Of a stretch of DNA of 34,596 nt, positions 23,138 through 32,225 are shown piece by piece. The notes under the pieces are model-generated. The model had not been told where the DNA came from, ran no database searches, and worked only from the letters and a program-made list of their open reading frames with translations. How positions within the stretch are numbered: the first letter of the stretch is position 1; every line of letters starts with the position of its first letter. This stretch comes from Rhodobacterales bacterium. GTDB lineage: Bacteria; Pseudomonadota; Alphaproteobacteria; Rhodobacterales; Rhodobacteraceae. The position numbers and the translations under genes are program-made. The stretch lies in NCBI GenBank assembly GCA_014763725.1, contig JACXUX010000003.1, positions 1 to 34,596 of the forward strand, written 5' to 3'.

Positions 23138-25519
23138 ATGACCGCCAGCCTGATGTGGTTCGAAGACCTTCACCGCGGCGATGTGGGCCAGGTCGGCGGC
23201 AAGAACGCCTCGCTGGGCGAGATGGTTCGCAGCCTGGCCCCCCACGGCATCCGCGTGCCGCCCGGCTTTGCCACCACGGCCGATGCCTTTCGCCGCTATC
23301 TGGACGTCAACGCCCTGACCGCCGTGATCGAGGCGCAGACCCGCGCCCTGGCCGAGGGGCGCGCGACGCTGCAGCAGACGGGCGCCGCCATCCGAGCGGC
23401 CATCGCCGCGGGCGACTGGCCCGCTGACATGCGGGACGAGATCGCGGCGGCCTATCGCGCCCTGGGCGAACGGGTGGGCCAGACCGACCCCGCGGTGGCC
23501 GTGCGGTCCTCGGCCACGGCCGAGGACCTGCCCGATGCCAGCTTTGCCGGCCAGCAGGAAACCTTTCTGAACATAAGGGGCGAGGCCGCGCTGCTGGACG
23601 CCTGCCGGCGCTGCTATGCCTCGCTCTTCACCGACCGGGCGATCACCTACCGTCAGCTGAAGGGCTTTTCCCACACCCAGGTCGCGCTGTCGGTGGGGGT
23701 GCAGATGATGGTGCGGTCCGACCTGGGCGGGTCGGGCGTCATGTTCTCGATCGACACGGAATCGGGCTTTGACCGCGTGGTGCTGATCAATGCGGCCTGG
23801 GGCCTGGGCGAAAACGTCGTGCAGGGCACGGTCAACCCCGACGAATACCAGGTCTACAAGCCGTTCCTGTCGCGCCCCGGGCTGGTCCCGATCCTGGAAA
23901 AGGCCTTGGGCGAAAAGGAACGCAAGATGATCTATGCCGGCGCGGGCAGCGGGGCGCCCACCCGCAACGTGCCGACCTCGAAAGCCGAACGCGAATCCTT
24001 CGTGCTGTCGGATGACGAGATCCTGGAGCTGGCGCGCATGGCCGTGACGATCGAGGATCACTACGGCCAGCCGATGGACATGGAATGGGCGCGCGACGGC
24101 CAGTCCGGCCTGATCTACATCGTGCAGGCCCGGCCCGAAACCGTGCAGTCGCGCGCCGATGCGGGGGCGCTGAAATCCTGGCACCTGACGCGCAGGGGCC
24201 CCGAGATCCTGCGCGGCCTGTCGGTGGGCCAGGCGGTGGCCACAGGCGAGGTCTGCCTGATCGAGAGTGCGGCCGACATCGGCCGCTTTGTCGACGGGGC
24301 GATCCTCGTCACCTCGACCACCGACCCCGACTGGGTGCCGGTGATGAAACGTGCCCGCGCCATCATCACCGACCACGGTGGGCGCACCAGCCACGCCGCC
24401 ATCGTCAGCCGCGAACTGGGCCTGCCCGCGATCGTGGGCACCGGCAACGCGACGCATCTGCTGCATGACGGGCAAGAGGTGACCGTCAGCTGCGCCGAGG
24501 GCGACCAGGGCATCGTCTATGCCGGCCTGGCCGAGGTCGAGGTGCAGGACCAGCGGCTGGACACCGTGCCCGACACCCGGACCGAGGTGATGCTGAACCT
24601 GGCCAACCCCGCGGCCGCGGCGCGCTGGTGGCGGCTGCCGGTCGACGGGGTGGGGCTGGCGCGGATGGAATTCGTGATCTCGAACGCGATCCGCGTGCAT
24701 CCGCTGGCGCTGACCCGCTTCGACCAGCTGACCGACCCCGAGGTGCGCGCCCGGATCGCGCAGCTGACCCGCGGCCATGCCGACCGGCAGGATTATTTCG
24801 TGGACCGGCTGGCCACGGGCCTGGGCCGGATCGCGGCCGTCTGGTATCCGAAACCCGTCGTCGTGCGGATGTCGGATTTCAAGACCAACGAATATGCCGA
24901 CCTGCTGGGCGGGCGGCAGTTCGAACCGGATGAGGAAAACCCGATGATCGGGTTCCGCGGCGCCTCGCGCTATTATTCCGACCGCTACCGCGACGGCTTC
25001 GCGCTGGAATGCCGCGCGATCCGGCGGCTGCGCGAACAGATGGGGTTCGACAACGTGATCGTCATGATCCCCTTCTGCCGGTCGCCGGAAGAGGCCGACC
25101 GCGTGCTGGAGGTGATGCGCGAGGCCGGGCTGGAACGCGGCCGCAACGGGCTGAAGGTCTATGTGATGTGCGAGATCCCCTCGAACGTCATCCTGGCCGA
25201 GGCCTTTGCCGAACGCTTTGACGGCTTCTCGATCGGGTCGAACGACCTGACCCAGCTGACGCTGGGGGTGGACCGCGATTCCGGCGATCTGGCCGACCTG
25301 TTCCGCGAACGCGACCCGGCGGTGCTGTGGATGATCCGCACCGTCATCGCCAAGGCCCGCGCGGCCGGCCGGCACATCGGGCTGTGCGGCCAGGCCCCGT
25401 CGAACGACCCCGACTTCGCCCGCCTGCTGGTGCAGGCGGGGATCGACGCGATCTCGGTCACGCCCGACAGCTTCCTGGCCGTCAAGCACAACGTGGCCGC
25501 GGCGGAACGCGAGGGCTGA
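23138..25519 (+). CDS. ppsA: phosphoenolpyruvate synthase
   Basis: A 793-residue protein starting at the ATG at 23138, seven bases after CAGGAG; an open frame upstream of this point is non-coding. Order of domains: N-terminal ATP-grasp (GGKNASLGEM; AVRSSATAEDLPDASFAGQQ), swivelling phosphohistidine domain with His419 in GGRTSHAAIVSRELG, and the C-terminal PEP-binding barrel with Cys750 in GLCGQAPSN. Positions nearly coincide with His421 and Cys751 of the E. coli enzyme. It converts pyruvate, ATP and water to PEP, AMP and phosphate, the entry to gluconeogenesis from C3 compounds. It stands alone: divergent from the importer operon and convergent with dabA, 15 bases away. Confidence 0.95.
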   Translation: MTASLMWFEDLHRGDVGQVGGKNASLGEMVRSLAPHGIRVPPGFATTADAFRRYLDVNALTAVIEAQTRALAEGRATLQQTGAAIRAAIAAGDWPADMRDEIAAAYRALGERVGQTDPAVAVRSSATAEDLPDASFAGQQETFLNIRGEAALLDACRRCYASLFTDRAITYRQLKGFSHTQVALSVGVQMMVRSDLGGSGVMFSIDTESGFDRVVLINAAWGLGENVVQGTVNPDEYQVYKPFLSRPGLVPILEKALGEKERKMIYAGAGSGAPTRNVPTSKAERESFVLSDDEILELARMAVTIEDHYGQPMDMEWARDGQSGLIYIVQARPETVQSRADAGALKSWHLTRRGPEILRGLSVGQAVATGEVCLIESAADIGRFVDGAILVTSTTDPDWVPVMKRARAIITDHGGRTSHAAIVSRELGLPAIVGTGNATHLLHDGQEVTVSCAEGDQGIVYAGLAEVEVQDQRLDTVPDTRTEVMLNLANPAAAARWWRLPVDGVGLARMEFVISNAIRVHPLALTRFDQLTDPEVRARIAQLTRGHADRQDYFVDRLATGLGRIAAVWYPKPVVVRMSDFKTNEYADLLGGRQFEPDEENPMIGFRGASRYYSDRYRDGFALECRAIRRLREQMGFDNVIVMIPFCRSPEEADRVLEVMREAGLERGRNGLKVYVMCEIPSNVILAEAFAERFDGFSIGSNDLTQLTLGVDRDSGDLADLFRERDPAVLWMIRTVIAKARAAGRHIGLCGQAPSNDPDFARLLVQAGIDAISVTPDSFLAVKHNVAAAEREG

Positions 25520-25534
25520 GGCCCGCGCGCCCGC

Positions 25535-27916
25535 TCAGGCCGCCAGCCGGCCGGGCGGGGCGGCGGGCTCCCACGTCAGGCCGGGGCGATAGCGGGCCGC
25601 GACCCGGCCGTCCTGCAGCGCCAGCAGATGCAGCCAGCCGTTGTCGAACAGCTGTCGCACCGCATCGTGCCGGCGCAGGACATCGGCGATCGCCGCCATC
25701 GGCGCCTCGACCAGCACGGTCAGGCGCAGCGGGTCATGCGCGGGGCTTTCGCCGTCATGCACCGTCTGCCAGGGCAGGCCCGCGCGCAGCCGGCCGCCGT
25801 TGCCCTCGACCACGCCGATTCCGCCGGTGACGTTGTGGATCAGTTTGTTACCGCCGCCAAAGACCTGCGGCGCGACGGTCGATCCGTAGTATTGCAGGCT
25901 GATCCAGCTGGCCACGACCACCGGCGCAGTCAGGATCAGGTCCAGCGTTGCAAAGCCGGTGTCGGCCCGCCAGTCGTAGCTGTGCAGGAAGGCGCGGCCC
26001 TGCAGGTTGCGCCCCGCCGTCACGGGCCGCGGGGCCGCGACAAAGGTCGCACAGCCCGCCAGGCCCCATTCCGGCCGCAGCTCGGCCCAGTCGGCGGCGC
26101 GGCGCAGCAGGCTGTCGGCGGTCGCACCGGGCAGGCGGGCGGCGCGTTCGGCCCGCGCCATCCGCCCCGCCGCGGCCAGCCAGGCCTGCGCCCGGTCCAG
26201 ATCAGCGGCATGGCCGGGGGCGGGCGTGTCGGGGTAAAGCGTCACGCGGTCGGTCACCGTGTCGTGCAGCCCGGCCACGAACAGCGTGTCCTGCGGCAGC
26301 GCAATGTCCCGGTCGGCCAGACCCGCCCGCGTCTCGGGGGCGTTCAGCAGGTCCGCCAGAAGCCGGGCCGAAACCTCGCCCGTCTGGCCGCAGCAGGCGC
26401 CGCAGTGATAGGCGCTCTCATGCGGGTTGTTCGCCACCTGCGCGCCATGCCCGATCAGCAGCACCAGCCGCGCATGGCCCGCGGTCAGCCCCATCGCGCG
26501 CAGGACGGCGGCGGCGGTCTGCGCCTTTTCCGCCGCGGTCAGGCCGCCCTCGATCCGGGGCATGGGCCCGGGCGCGGGCGGCCGCGCGCCCAGACCCAGC
26601 GCATCGCGCACCAGCTTGGCCCCATAGGCGGGGCCCGCTGCCTCGACAAAGGCAAAGGACGACACGGCCGCCTGCCGGAACCGCCCCCAGGCCCGCGTGG
26701 CGCGCGCCCGGATGCGCAGGGCGGATTCGGTCGCGTCATCGGCCTGCGCGGTCGACACCAGCGCGGGCCGCAGCAGCGCGGGCAGATGGGGCTGCAGCTC
26801 CTCGGTCCCCGCGGGCCGGTGCGCCAGCGGCAGGCCGAAGAAGCCCGCGAATCCCAGCGTCTCGATCCCGCTGTCCTGCGCCTCGAGCGCGCGGCGCAGC
26901 ACCTCGGACCGCACATCGATGCAGAAGGCGGCCTGCATCGCCGCCCGGCCCGCTCGCGGCACCGGCCCCGTCAGCGCCGCGGCCAGCCGCCGCTGATGCG
27001 CGCGTTCGGCGGCCTCCTGCAGGAGGACGTCGATCACCTGGTCAGGCGTGGGGGTCAGCGGCGCGGCATGGGCGGCCACGGTCGCGGCCCAGTCGGGGGC
27101 GATCTGCGGGGTGCGGGTCAGCAGCGCCTCGTCCCAGATCAGGCGGATCGCCAGCAGGTCGGTCAGCGTCGCGTCGCTGCCGCCCGCCAGTTCCGCCTGC
27201 CACAGCAGCCAGCGCGCATGCTGCGCCCAGCCGCCCAGATCGACCAGCAGCCGGTGAAACGCCGTTTCGGCCGCCGCATCGGTCAGGCCCAGCCGTTCGG
27301 CCGCGCGCAGCACGGCGCGTTCGGCGGTGTCGGGCGCCTCGGCCACATGGGCGCAAAAGCCGGTCAGGCCCGCGATCTCGGGCGTCAGGTCATGGGTGGC
27401 CCATTCCCGCCAGGCGGCATAGGCGCCCCGCCCGGGCCGCGGCGTCCACAGCGCCTGGCCGCGGTCGAAATGCCCCGCCGCCCACAGCCCCAGACAGCGC
27501 GCCACCAGCCCCGGCCAGTCGGTGCCGGTCGCGCGGGCGGCCAGGTCCGCCACCGTGGGCAGGGCCGCGGGCACGGGGCTGTCGGCCGCCAGCCGCGCCT
27601 TCAGCATCGCCAGGTCCACGGGTTTCAGGGCCGAGGGACAGGCGATCAGCGCCGCGGCCAGATCGTCGTCCTCGATCTGCCCCGCGGCCAGGCGCGCGGC
27701 GAAGTCGGCCCGCGGCGGGGTCAGCCGCACCCCGGCCACCCGGCCCAGCCGCGCCGCGGCCCGGGCCAGATCCTCGCCCGTCTGGGCCAGGAAGGGGTTC
27801 ACGGCCACGGTCGCCTCCAGCGGGAAGGCGGGCGGGATGGCGCGGGCCGCGGCCTCGGCCGCCTGCAGCAGCCCCGTCACCCGGGCCGGCGCGATCTGCG
27901 AATGTTTCAGGAACAT
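25535..27916 (-). CDS. dabA: inorganic carbon transporter subunit DabA (DUF2309)
   Basis: A 793-residue protein of the UPF0753/DUF2309 family. The N-terminal [10 protein letters not shown] block is diagnostic. The beta-carbonic-anhydrase-like zinc site is complete: Cys332 and Asp334 in [13 protein letters not shown], His490 in [11 protein letters not shown] and Cys505 in YHCGACCGQ. The 15-residue His-to-Cys spacing matches that in the Halothiobacillus DabA site (H524, C539). DabA with the membrane protein DabB is described as an energy-coupled system that traps CO2 as cytoplasmic bicarbonate. GGAGA precedes the ATG at 27916, 21 bases after the dabB stop. The gene is fully open, in contrast to the damaged loci elsewhere in the window. 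Confidence 0.93.
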   Translation of the reverse strand: MFLKHSQIAPARVTGLLQAAEAAARAIPPAFPLEATVAVNPFLAQTGEDLARAAARLGRVAGVRLTPPRADFAARLAAGQIEDDDLAAALIACPSALKPVDLAMLKARLAADSPVPAALPTVADLAARATGTDWPGLVARCLGLWAAGHFDRGQALWTPRPGRGAYAAWREWATHDLTPEIAGLTGFCAHVAEAPDTAERAVLRAAERLGLTDAAAETAFHRLLVDLGGWAQHARWLLWQAELAGGSDATLTDLLAIRLIWDEALLTRTPQIAPDWAATVAAHAAPLTPTPDQVIDVLLQEAAERAHQRRLAAALTGPVPRAGRAAMQAAFCIDVRSEVLRRALEAQDSGIETLGFAGFFGLPLAHRPAGTEELQPHLPALLRPALVSTAQADDATESALRIRARATRAWGRFRQAAVSSFAFVEAAGPAYGAKLVRDALGLGARPPAPGPMPRIEGGLTAAEKAQTAAAVLRAMGLTAGHARLVLLIGHGAQVANNPHESAYHCGACCGQTGEVSARLLADLLNAPETRAGLADRDIALPQDTLFVAGLHDTVTDRVTLYPDTPAPGHAADLDRAQAWLAAAGRMARAERAARLPGATADSLLRRAADWAELRPEWGLAGCATFVAAPRPVTAGRNLQGRAFLHSYDWRADTGFATLDLILTAPVVVASWISLQYYGSTVAPQVFGGGNKLIHNVTGGIGVVEGNGGRLRAGLPWQTVHDGESPAHDPLRLTVLVEAPMAAIADVLRRHDAVRQLFDNGWLHLLALQDGRVAARYRPGLTWEPAAPPGRLAA

Positions 27917-27937
27917 GGGCGTCGTCTCCTTGCGGGG

Positions 27938-29482
27938 TCAGGCGGGGCTGCGAAAGCCGCCGGTCATGCGGTCGAACAGCGCGTTCAGATACAGGCCATT
28001 GGCCAGATGCACGCGCAGCCCCGCGGTCGAGGGGTGATGCGCCCACAGCGGGAACAGCGCCTGGGCCACCGCCACGATCCCGAAGGACAGCACGGCCAGC
28101 ACGATCAGCGCCCATTCCAGCGGCCCGGGCACGGGGGCGGCGGGCAGGGCCGGACCCCAGATCGCCTGGGCCAGGACCTGAAAGCCGAAATAGGCCAGCG
28201 CCGTGGCCAGCGAGGCCAGCCCCGTCCGCCGCGTCAGCGCGCCGGGCGCGGCATCGGCCAGACCCTGGGCGATCAGATAGGACACGCCGAAGATCAGCAT
28301 GGCGCCCAGCGCCAGCGCCTGGAGCGACTTGGGCCCGGCGACCAGGGTAAAGACCGCGGCCACCGCCGCATAGAGCGCCAGCGCCAGCGCAAAGGCCCGC
28401 GCCACCGCCCAGGGCCCCGGCACCGCCACGGGCCCGGGCTTGCGCAGGGCATTCACCGCCCGCACCGCCCCGCCCGAGGCCAGGAAGGCATGCGCCTTGT
28501 AGAGCGAATGCGCCACGATGTGCAGCAGCGCCAGCGCCCACAGCCCCAGCCCGCATTGCAGCAGCATGAAGCCCATCTGCGCCACGGTCGACCAGGCCAG
28601 CGCCGTCTTGACCGCGCTTTGCGTCAGCATCACCGCCGCGCCGAACAGCGCCGTCAGCCCGCCCAGCCCGGCCAGCACCGCCATCGCGCCCGGGCTGTGC
28701 TGGACCAGACCCGACAGCGTGATCAGCAGCACCCCGCCCGAATTGATGATGCCCGCATGCAGCAGGGCCGAGACGGGGGTCGGCGCCTCCATCACCTCGG
28801 TCAGCCAGCCGTGCAGCGGGAAGGCCGCCGTCTTCAGCGCCGCGGCCAGCACCAGCAGCCAGACCGCCGCCTGTGCCGCGCCCGGCAGGCCGCCCGCCGC
28901 CGCCGCGGTCAGCGCGGCGATGTCGGGCGTGCCCAGCCCCGCCCACAGCAGCCCCGCCGCCAGCAGCAGCGCCAGATCGCCCGCCACCCAGACGCGGGTG
29001 AACTTGGCGGCGGCGCGCCGCGCCTCGGGCCGGTCGGGATAGAACAGCAGCAGCTGGCGCAGGATCAGACCCGTGGCGGCAAAGGCCACCACCAGCACCG
29101 GCAGGCTGCCCGCCTGCACCAGAACCAGCACCGCCGCCAGCGCCGCCAGCGTCAGGCCGTGAAAGGCGCCCTCGCGCGGCTCGCCATCCAGATAGCGGCG
29201 GGCATAGCGCAGCACGATCCAGCCGACAAAGGCCACCAGCAGCGCCATCGTGGCGCTGACCGCATCCAGCCGGACCGAGACCGCTGGCCCCGCGGCCAGC
29301 TGCAACGGCCCGACCAGCCAAAGCTGCCCCAGCCCCGCCAGAGCCAGCGCCAGCGCGATCAGCGCCGCCGCCTCGGCCAGGGCGGGCAGCACGCCGGGGC
29401 GGCGGCCGGGCCGGCGCAAGAACAGGGCTGCGGCGGCCAGCAGGACGGGCGGGGCAAGGGCGATCAGCGGCAGGTCGGTCAT
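27938..29482 (-). CDS. dabB: inorganic carbon transporter membrane subunit DabB (NuoL/MrpA-like)
   Basis: A highly hydrophobic protein of about 514 residues with a dozen or more membrane segments and the proton-channel core of NuoL/ND5-type proteins. Recognised blocks are LPLHGWLTEVMEAPTPVSALLHAGIINSGGVLL, with the conserved Glu and the Lys/His positions, and KTALAWSTVAQMGFMLLQ. Pairing with DUF2309 identifies it as DabB rather than an NADH dehydrogenase subunit; no other nuo or mrp gene is near. It probably couples cation flow to DabA. The ATG at 29482 is preferred; an in-frame GTG at 29491 is possible. Neither has a clear Shine-Dalgarno sequence. Confidence 0.9.
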   Translation of the reverse strand: MTDLPLIALAPPVLLAAAALFLRRPGRRPGVLPALAEAAALIALALALAGLGQLWLVGPLQLAAGPAVSVRLDAVSATMALLVAFVGWIVLRYARRYLDGEPREGAFHGLTLAALAAVLVLVQAGSLPVLVVAFAATGLILRQLLLFYPDRPEARRAAAKFTRVWVAGDLALLLAAGLLWAGLGTPDIAALTAAAAGGLPGAAQAAVWLLVLAAALKTAAFPLHGWLTEVMEAPTPVSALLHAGIINSGGVLLITLSGLVQHSPGAMAVLAGLGGLTALFGAAVMLTQSAVKTALAWSTVAQMGFMLLQCGLGLWALALLHIVAHSLYKAHAFLASGGAVRAVNALRKPGPVAVPGPWAVARAFALALALYAAVAAVFTLVAGPKSLQALALGAMLIFGVSYLIAQGLADAAPGALTRRTGLASLATALAYFGFQVLAQAIWGPALPAAPVPGPLEWALIVLAVLSFGIVAVAQALFPLWAHHPSTAGLRVHLANGLYLNALFDRMTGGFRSPA

Positions 29483-29522
29483 GTCGGGCACCGGGTTGGA
29501 GGCGATGCCGGCGATCTAGCGC

Positions 29523-29573
29523 TTGCCGATGATTTAAAAAATTACATATATTGAGCGATAACCATCCATTAAA
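29523..29573. promoter_or_regulatory. overlapping divergent promoters of lysR and dabBA in an AT-rich island
   Basis: On the plus strand TTGCCG (29523-29528) and TATATT (29547-29552) are 18 bases apart, placing the lysR transcript start near 29560. On the minus strand TTTAAT (29573-29568) and TATATG (29550-29545) are 17 bases apart and could drive dabB-dabA. The -10 elements overlap, so one direction should interfere with the other, a common LysR arrangement. The patch 29530-29580 is far richer in A/T than its surroundings. Confidence 0.55.
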
Positions 29574-29580
29574 CAGAACA

Positions 29581-30462
29581 ATGTCCGCCTTGAACCTGCA
29601 CCACTTGCGGCTGTTCCGCGCGGTTGCCAGCGACGGCACCCTGACCGGCGCGGCGCGGCGGCTGAACCTGTCGCAATCGGCGCTGTCGACACAGCTGCGC
29701 GCGCTTGAGGCGTCGCTGGGCCAGGACCTGTTCGAACGGCGTGGCCGCGGGCTGGTGCTGACCGAGGCGGGCCAGATCGCGCTGGACCATGCCGAGGCGA
29801 TCTTTCGCACCGCCGACGACCTGACCGCGACGCTGCGCGAAACCCGGCGCGGGCGGCGGGCGCTGCGGGTGGGGGCACTGGCCACGCTGTCGCGCAACTT
29901 CCAGATGCAGTTTCTGCGCCCCCTGATCGGGCGGAGGGATGTCGAGGTGGTGCTGCGGTCAGGCTCGCAGGACGAGTTGCTGCGCGGGCTGCAGGCACTG
30001 GCGCTGGACGTGGTGCTGACGAACCTGGCGCCGTCGCGCGATGCGGCCAGCCCCTGGCTGATCCATCGCCTGGACGAACAGCCCGTGGGCCTGATCGGCA
30101 CCCCGGCGCGGGTGGGCCGGCCGGCCCCGCCGCTGCGCGACCTGCTGGCCGCGCAGCCGCTGATCCTGCCCACGCGGGAAACCGCGCTGCGCGCGGGCTT
30201 CGACGCGCTGGCGGCGCGGGTGGGCGTCACCCCCGCCGTCGCGGCCGAGGTCGACGACATGGCGATGATCCGCCTGCTGGCGCGCGCCGATGCGGGGCTG
30301 GCGATCATTCCGCCCATCGTGGTGCGCGACGAACTGGACGCGGGCCTGCTGGTCGAGGCCGCCACGCTGGACACCCTGCGCGAGCCGTTTCTGGCCGTCA
30401 CGCTGCAGCGGCGGTTCCCCAACCCCCTGCTGGCCGAGGTGCTGGGCCGCTCGGCCGCCTAG
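29581..30462 (+). CDS. LysR-family transcriptional regulator, probable regulator of dabBA
   Basis: A 293-residue LysR protein. The N-terminal winged helix is clear (LNLHHLRLFRAVASDGTLTG; RRLNLSQSALSTQLRALE; QDLFERRGRGLVLTEAG), followed by the two-part periplasmic-binding-like effector domain with DVVLTNLAPS and AGLAIIPPIVVRDEL. The start at 29581 is chosen because the predicted transcript begins near 29560. An earlier in-frame ATG at 29551 lies inside the -10 element. It is divergent from dabB-dabA, so it most likely controls the carbon pump, by analogy with CbbR/CcmR-type regulators; the effector is unknown. Its TAG stop is shared with the convergent ABC gene on the palindrome CTAG. Confidence 0.9.
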   Translation: MSALNLHHLRLFRAVASDGTLTGAARRLNLSQSALSTQLRALEASLGQDLFERRGRGLVLTEAGQIALDHAEAIFRTADDLTATLRETRRGRRALRVGALATLSRNFQMQFLRPLIGRRDVEVVLRSGSQDELLRGLQALALDVVLTNLAPSRDAASPWLIHRLDEQPVGLIGTPARVGRPAPPLRDLLAAQPLILPTRETALRAGFDALAARVGVTPAVAAEVDDMAMIRLLARADAGLAIIPPIVVRDELDAGLLVEAATLDTLREPFLAVTLQRRFPNPLLAEVLGRSAA

Positions 30463-31076
30463 CGCGGGTCGCGGTCCTCGATCCTGACGATCCGGCCATC
30501 TTCCAGCGTCAGGATGCGGTCGGCGCGGTCCAGGATGCGGTTGTCATGCGTGACCAGCAGCGTGGTGGTGCCGCGCGCGGCCCCCATCCGGGGCAGCAGG
30601 TCCACCACCTCGGCCGCGCTGTCCTTGTCCAGCGCGGCGGTGGGTTCGTCGGCCAGCACCAGCGCCGGGCTGGCCACCAGCGCACGCGCCACGGCCACGC
30701 GCTGCTTCTGCCCGCCCGACAGGTTCGCGGGCAGGTAGGACCGGCGTTCGGACAGGCCCACCAGGTCCAGCGCATGGGCGGCCGCCCGTTCCGCCGCGGC
30801 ATCGGGCACACGGCCGTGCACCTGCACCCCCATCATCACGTTCTGCACCGCCGTCAGGCCTTCGTGCAGGTTGTGCGCCTGGAAGATGAAGCCCAGCCGC
30901 CGGCGCAGCGCGACCAGGTCGGCGTCCGGGGCGCCGTTCAGCTCGCGCCCCAGCAGGTGCACCGACCCGTCCTGCACCGCGCGCAGGCAGCCGATCAGCG
31001 TCAGCACCGTGGTCTTGCCCGACCCCGACGGCCCCATCAGCCCCGTGAAGCTGCCACGCAGCAGCGTCAGGTTCAC
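30459..31076 (-). CDS. devA: ABC exporter ATP-binding protein, DevA/LolD-like; N-terminal start codon apparently lost
   Basis: The frame encodes a compact export ATPase: Walker A GPSGSGKTT, the Q-loop FIFQAHNLHEGLT (typical of DevA), signature LSGGQKQR, Walker B LVLADEPTAALD and H-loop VTHD. Homology clearly begins earlier, because codons from about 31154 spell ETVVEARGLNHWFGSGELRKQALFDV, the usual first strand. In that stretch, between the devC stop at 31164 and the GTG at 31076, there is no ATG, GTG or TTG. The leader reads GGGAGAGGGGCAGAG; inserting AT after GGGAGAGG would give ATG-GCA-GAG in frame behind a good ribosome site. The annotated GTG start therefore gives an N-terminally truncated ATPase. 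A sequence error is possible. Confidence 0.8.
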   Translation of the reverse strand: MNLTLLRGSFTGLMGPSGSGKTTVLTLIGCLRAVQDGSVHLLGRELNGAPDADLVALRRRLGFIFQAHNLHEGLTAVQNVMMGVQVHGRVPDAAAERAAAHALDLVGLSERRSYLPANLSGGQKQRVAVARALVASPALVLADEPTAALDKDSAAEVVDLLPRMGAARGTTTLLVTHDNRILDRADRILTLEDGRIVRIEDRDPR

Positions 31077-31163
31077 GTCGAACAGCGCCTGCTTGCGCAG
31101 CTCGCCGCTGCCGAACCAGTGGTTCAGGCCGCGGGCCTCGACGACGGTCTCTGCCCCTCTCCC

Positions 31164-32225
31164 TCAGAACAGGTCGGCCGGGTCGGCGGCGGCCAGACGG
31201 CGGGTGGCGATGGCGCGCGACAGCGCCGAAAAGACCACGGTGCCCACAAAGACCGAAATCGCCATCGACGGCGTCATCGCCAGCGGCAGGGTGGTGATCC
31301 TGCCCATCGCGGTCTGGAAGGTCGTTCCGACGGCAAGGCCGGGCAGGAAGCCCAGCACCCCCAGCACCAGCGCCTGTTCGAAGACGACGCCCAGAAAGAA
31401 GCGCGGGCCATAGCCCATCGCCTTGAAGGTGGCGTATCCGCGCAGGTGGTCGGCCACGTCGGTCGACAGCACCTGACAGACAATGACCAGCCCGACCAGC
31501 ACCCCGATCAGCACGCCGAAGCGGAAGATGATGCCCGTGGGCCGCCGGGTCTGCTGAGGGCGCAGGTCTTCCTGCGCGGCCTCGGCCTGGGTGCGGATGC
31601 GCAGCCCGGGGTCCGAGATCAGGTCCTTCAGCCGCGCCACCACCGCCCGGGGCTGGGCGCCCGGGCGCAGCGTCAGCAGGATGTGGTCGGGCGCGGTCGA
31701 ACTGCGCGAATTGAACAGCGACAGGAACGTCTGGTCCGACACCAGCATGTAGCCGTCGCCGCCAAAGCCGCCGCCCCCGGCAAAGGTGGCACAGGCGGTG
31801 ACCGTGCGGCCCTGCGTCTCGAACGACAGGGGGGACTGCGGGCGGATCGCGGCGGCCTCGTCCCGGGCCAGGCCGCACGCCAGGCGGTCCAGAATCGCCG
31901 CGTCCTGCACCTGCAGCAGGTTCAGGTCGCCGCTGATCTCGGGCGCCAGGAACCCTGGCTTGACCGGGTCGATGCCGAAGGTGGTAGTGCCGCCATCGGT
32001 CAGCGAATTGGCATCCCCGGCCGAGATCATGATGTCGGCCTGAAAGAAGTCATAGGGCCGCAGCGTGGCCGCCCCCATGGAATTCATGATGCCCAGCTGG
32101 ACGAAGACCAGCACATTGGCAAAGGCCACGCCGGCCAGGGCCGCGGCGAACCGGGTGCGGTTGTGCGTCAGCTGCAGCCAGCCGATCGGCAGCCGCCCGA
32201 ACAGCGCCTGCAGCAGGCGGCTCAT
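31164..32225 (-). CDS. devC: ABC exporter permease DevC-like (MacB/FtsX family)
   Basis: A 353-residue membrane protein. The N-terminal LPIGWLQLTHNRTRFAAALAGVAFANVLVFVQLG is typical of DevC. Three further C-terminal hydrophobic segments (GVLIGVLVGLVIVCQVL; FFLGVVFEQALVLGVLGFLPG; MAISVFVGTVVFSAL) give the FtsX-like fold with a periplasmic domain. DevC proteins are, from memory, about 385 residues. Here the sequence passes straight from SLTDGGT to TTFGIDPVKPGF, where homologues have some 30-40 more residues, so an in-frame deletion is possible. The ATG overlaps the devB stop (ATGA). It works with the HlyD-type adaptor and DevA to export an unknown, possibly lipidic, substrate. Confidence 0.83.
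   Translation of the reverse strand: MSRLLQALFGRLPIGWLQLTHNRTRFAAALAGVAFANVLVFVQLGIMNSMGAATLRPYDFFQADIMISAGDANSLTDGGTTTFGIDPVKPGFLAPEISGDLNLLQVQDAAILDRLACGLARDEAAAIRPQSPLSFETQGRTVTACATFAGGGGFGGDGYMLVSDQTFLSLFNSRSSTAPDHILLTLRPGAQPRAVVARLKDLISDPGLRIRTQAEAAQEDLRPQQTRRPTGIIFRFGVLIGVLVGLVIVCQVLSTDVADHLRGYATFKAMGYGPRFFLGVVFEQALVLGVLGFLPGLAVGTTFQTAMGRITTLPLAMTPSMAISVFVGTVVFSALSRAIATRRLAAADPADLF

Noticed and set aside
20398-23427. Open frame of about 1000 codons on the plus strand opposite the importer genes
   Set aside because: It is low-complexity Arg/Gln/Gly-rich, runs antisense to well-supported ugpA, ugpB and ugpC, and has no ribosome site or motif.
25628-29554. Open frame of about 1300 codons on the plus strand opposite dabA and dabB
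   Set aside because: The translated product is repetitive Arg/Gln/Gly/His-rich sequence with no domain. It is the mirror of codon bias in GC-rich genes, and the opposite strand encodes clear DabA and DabB.
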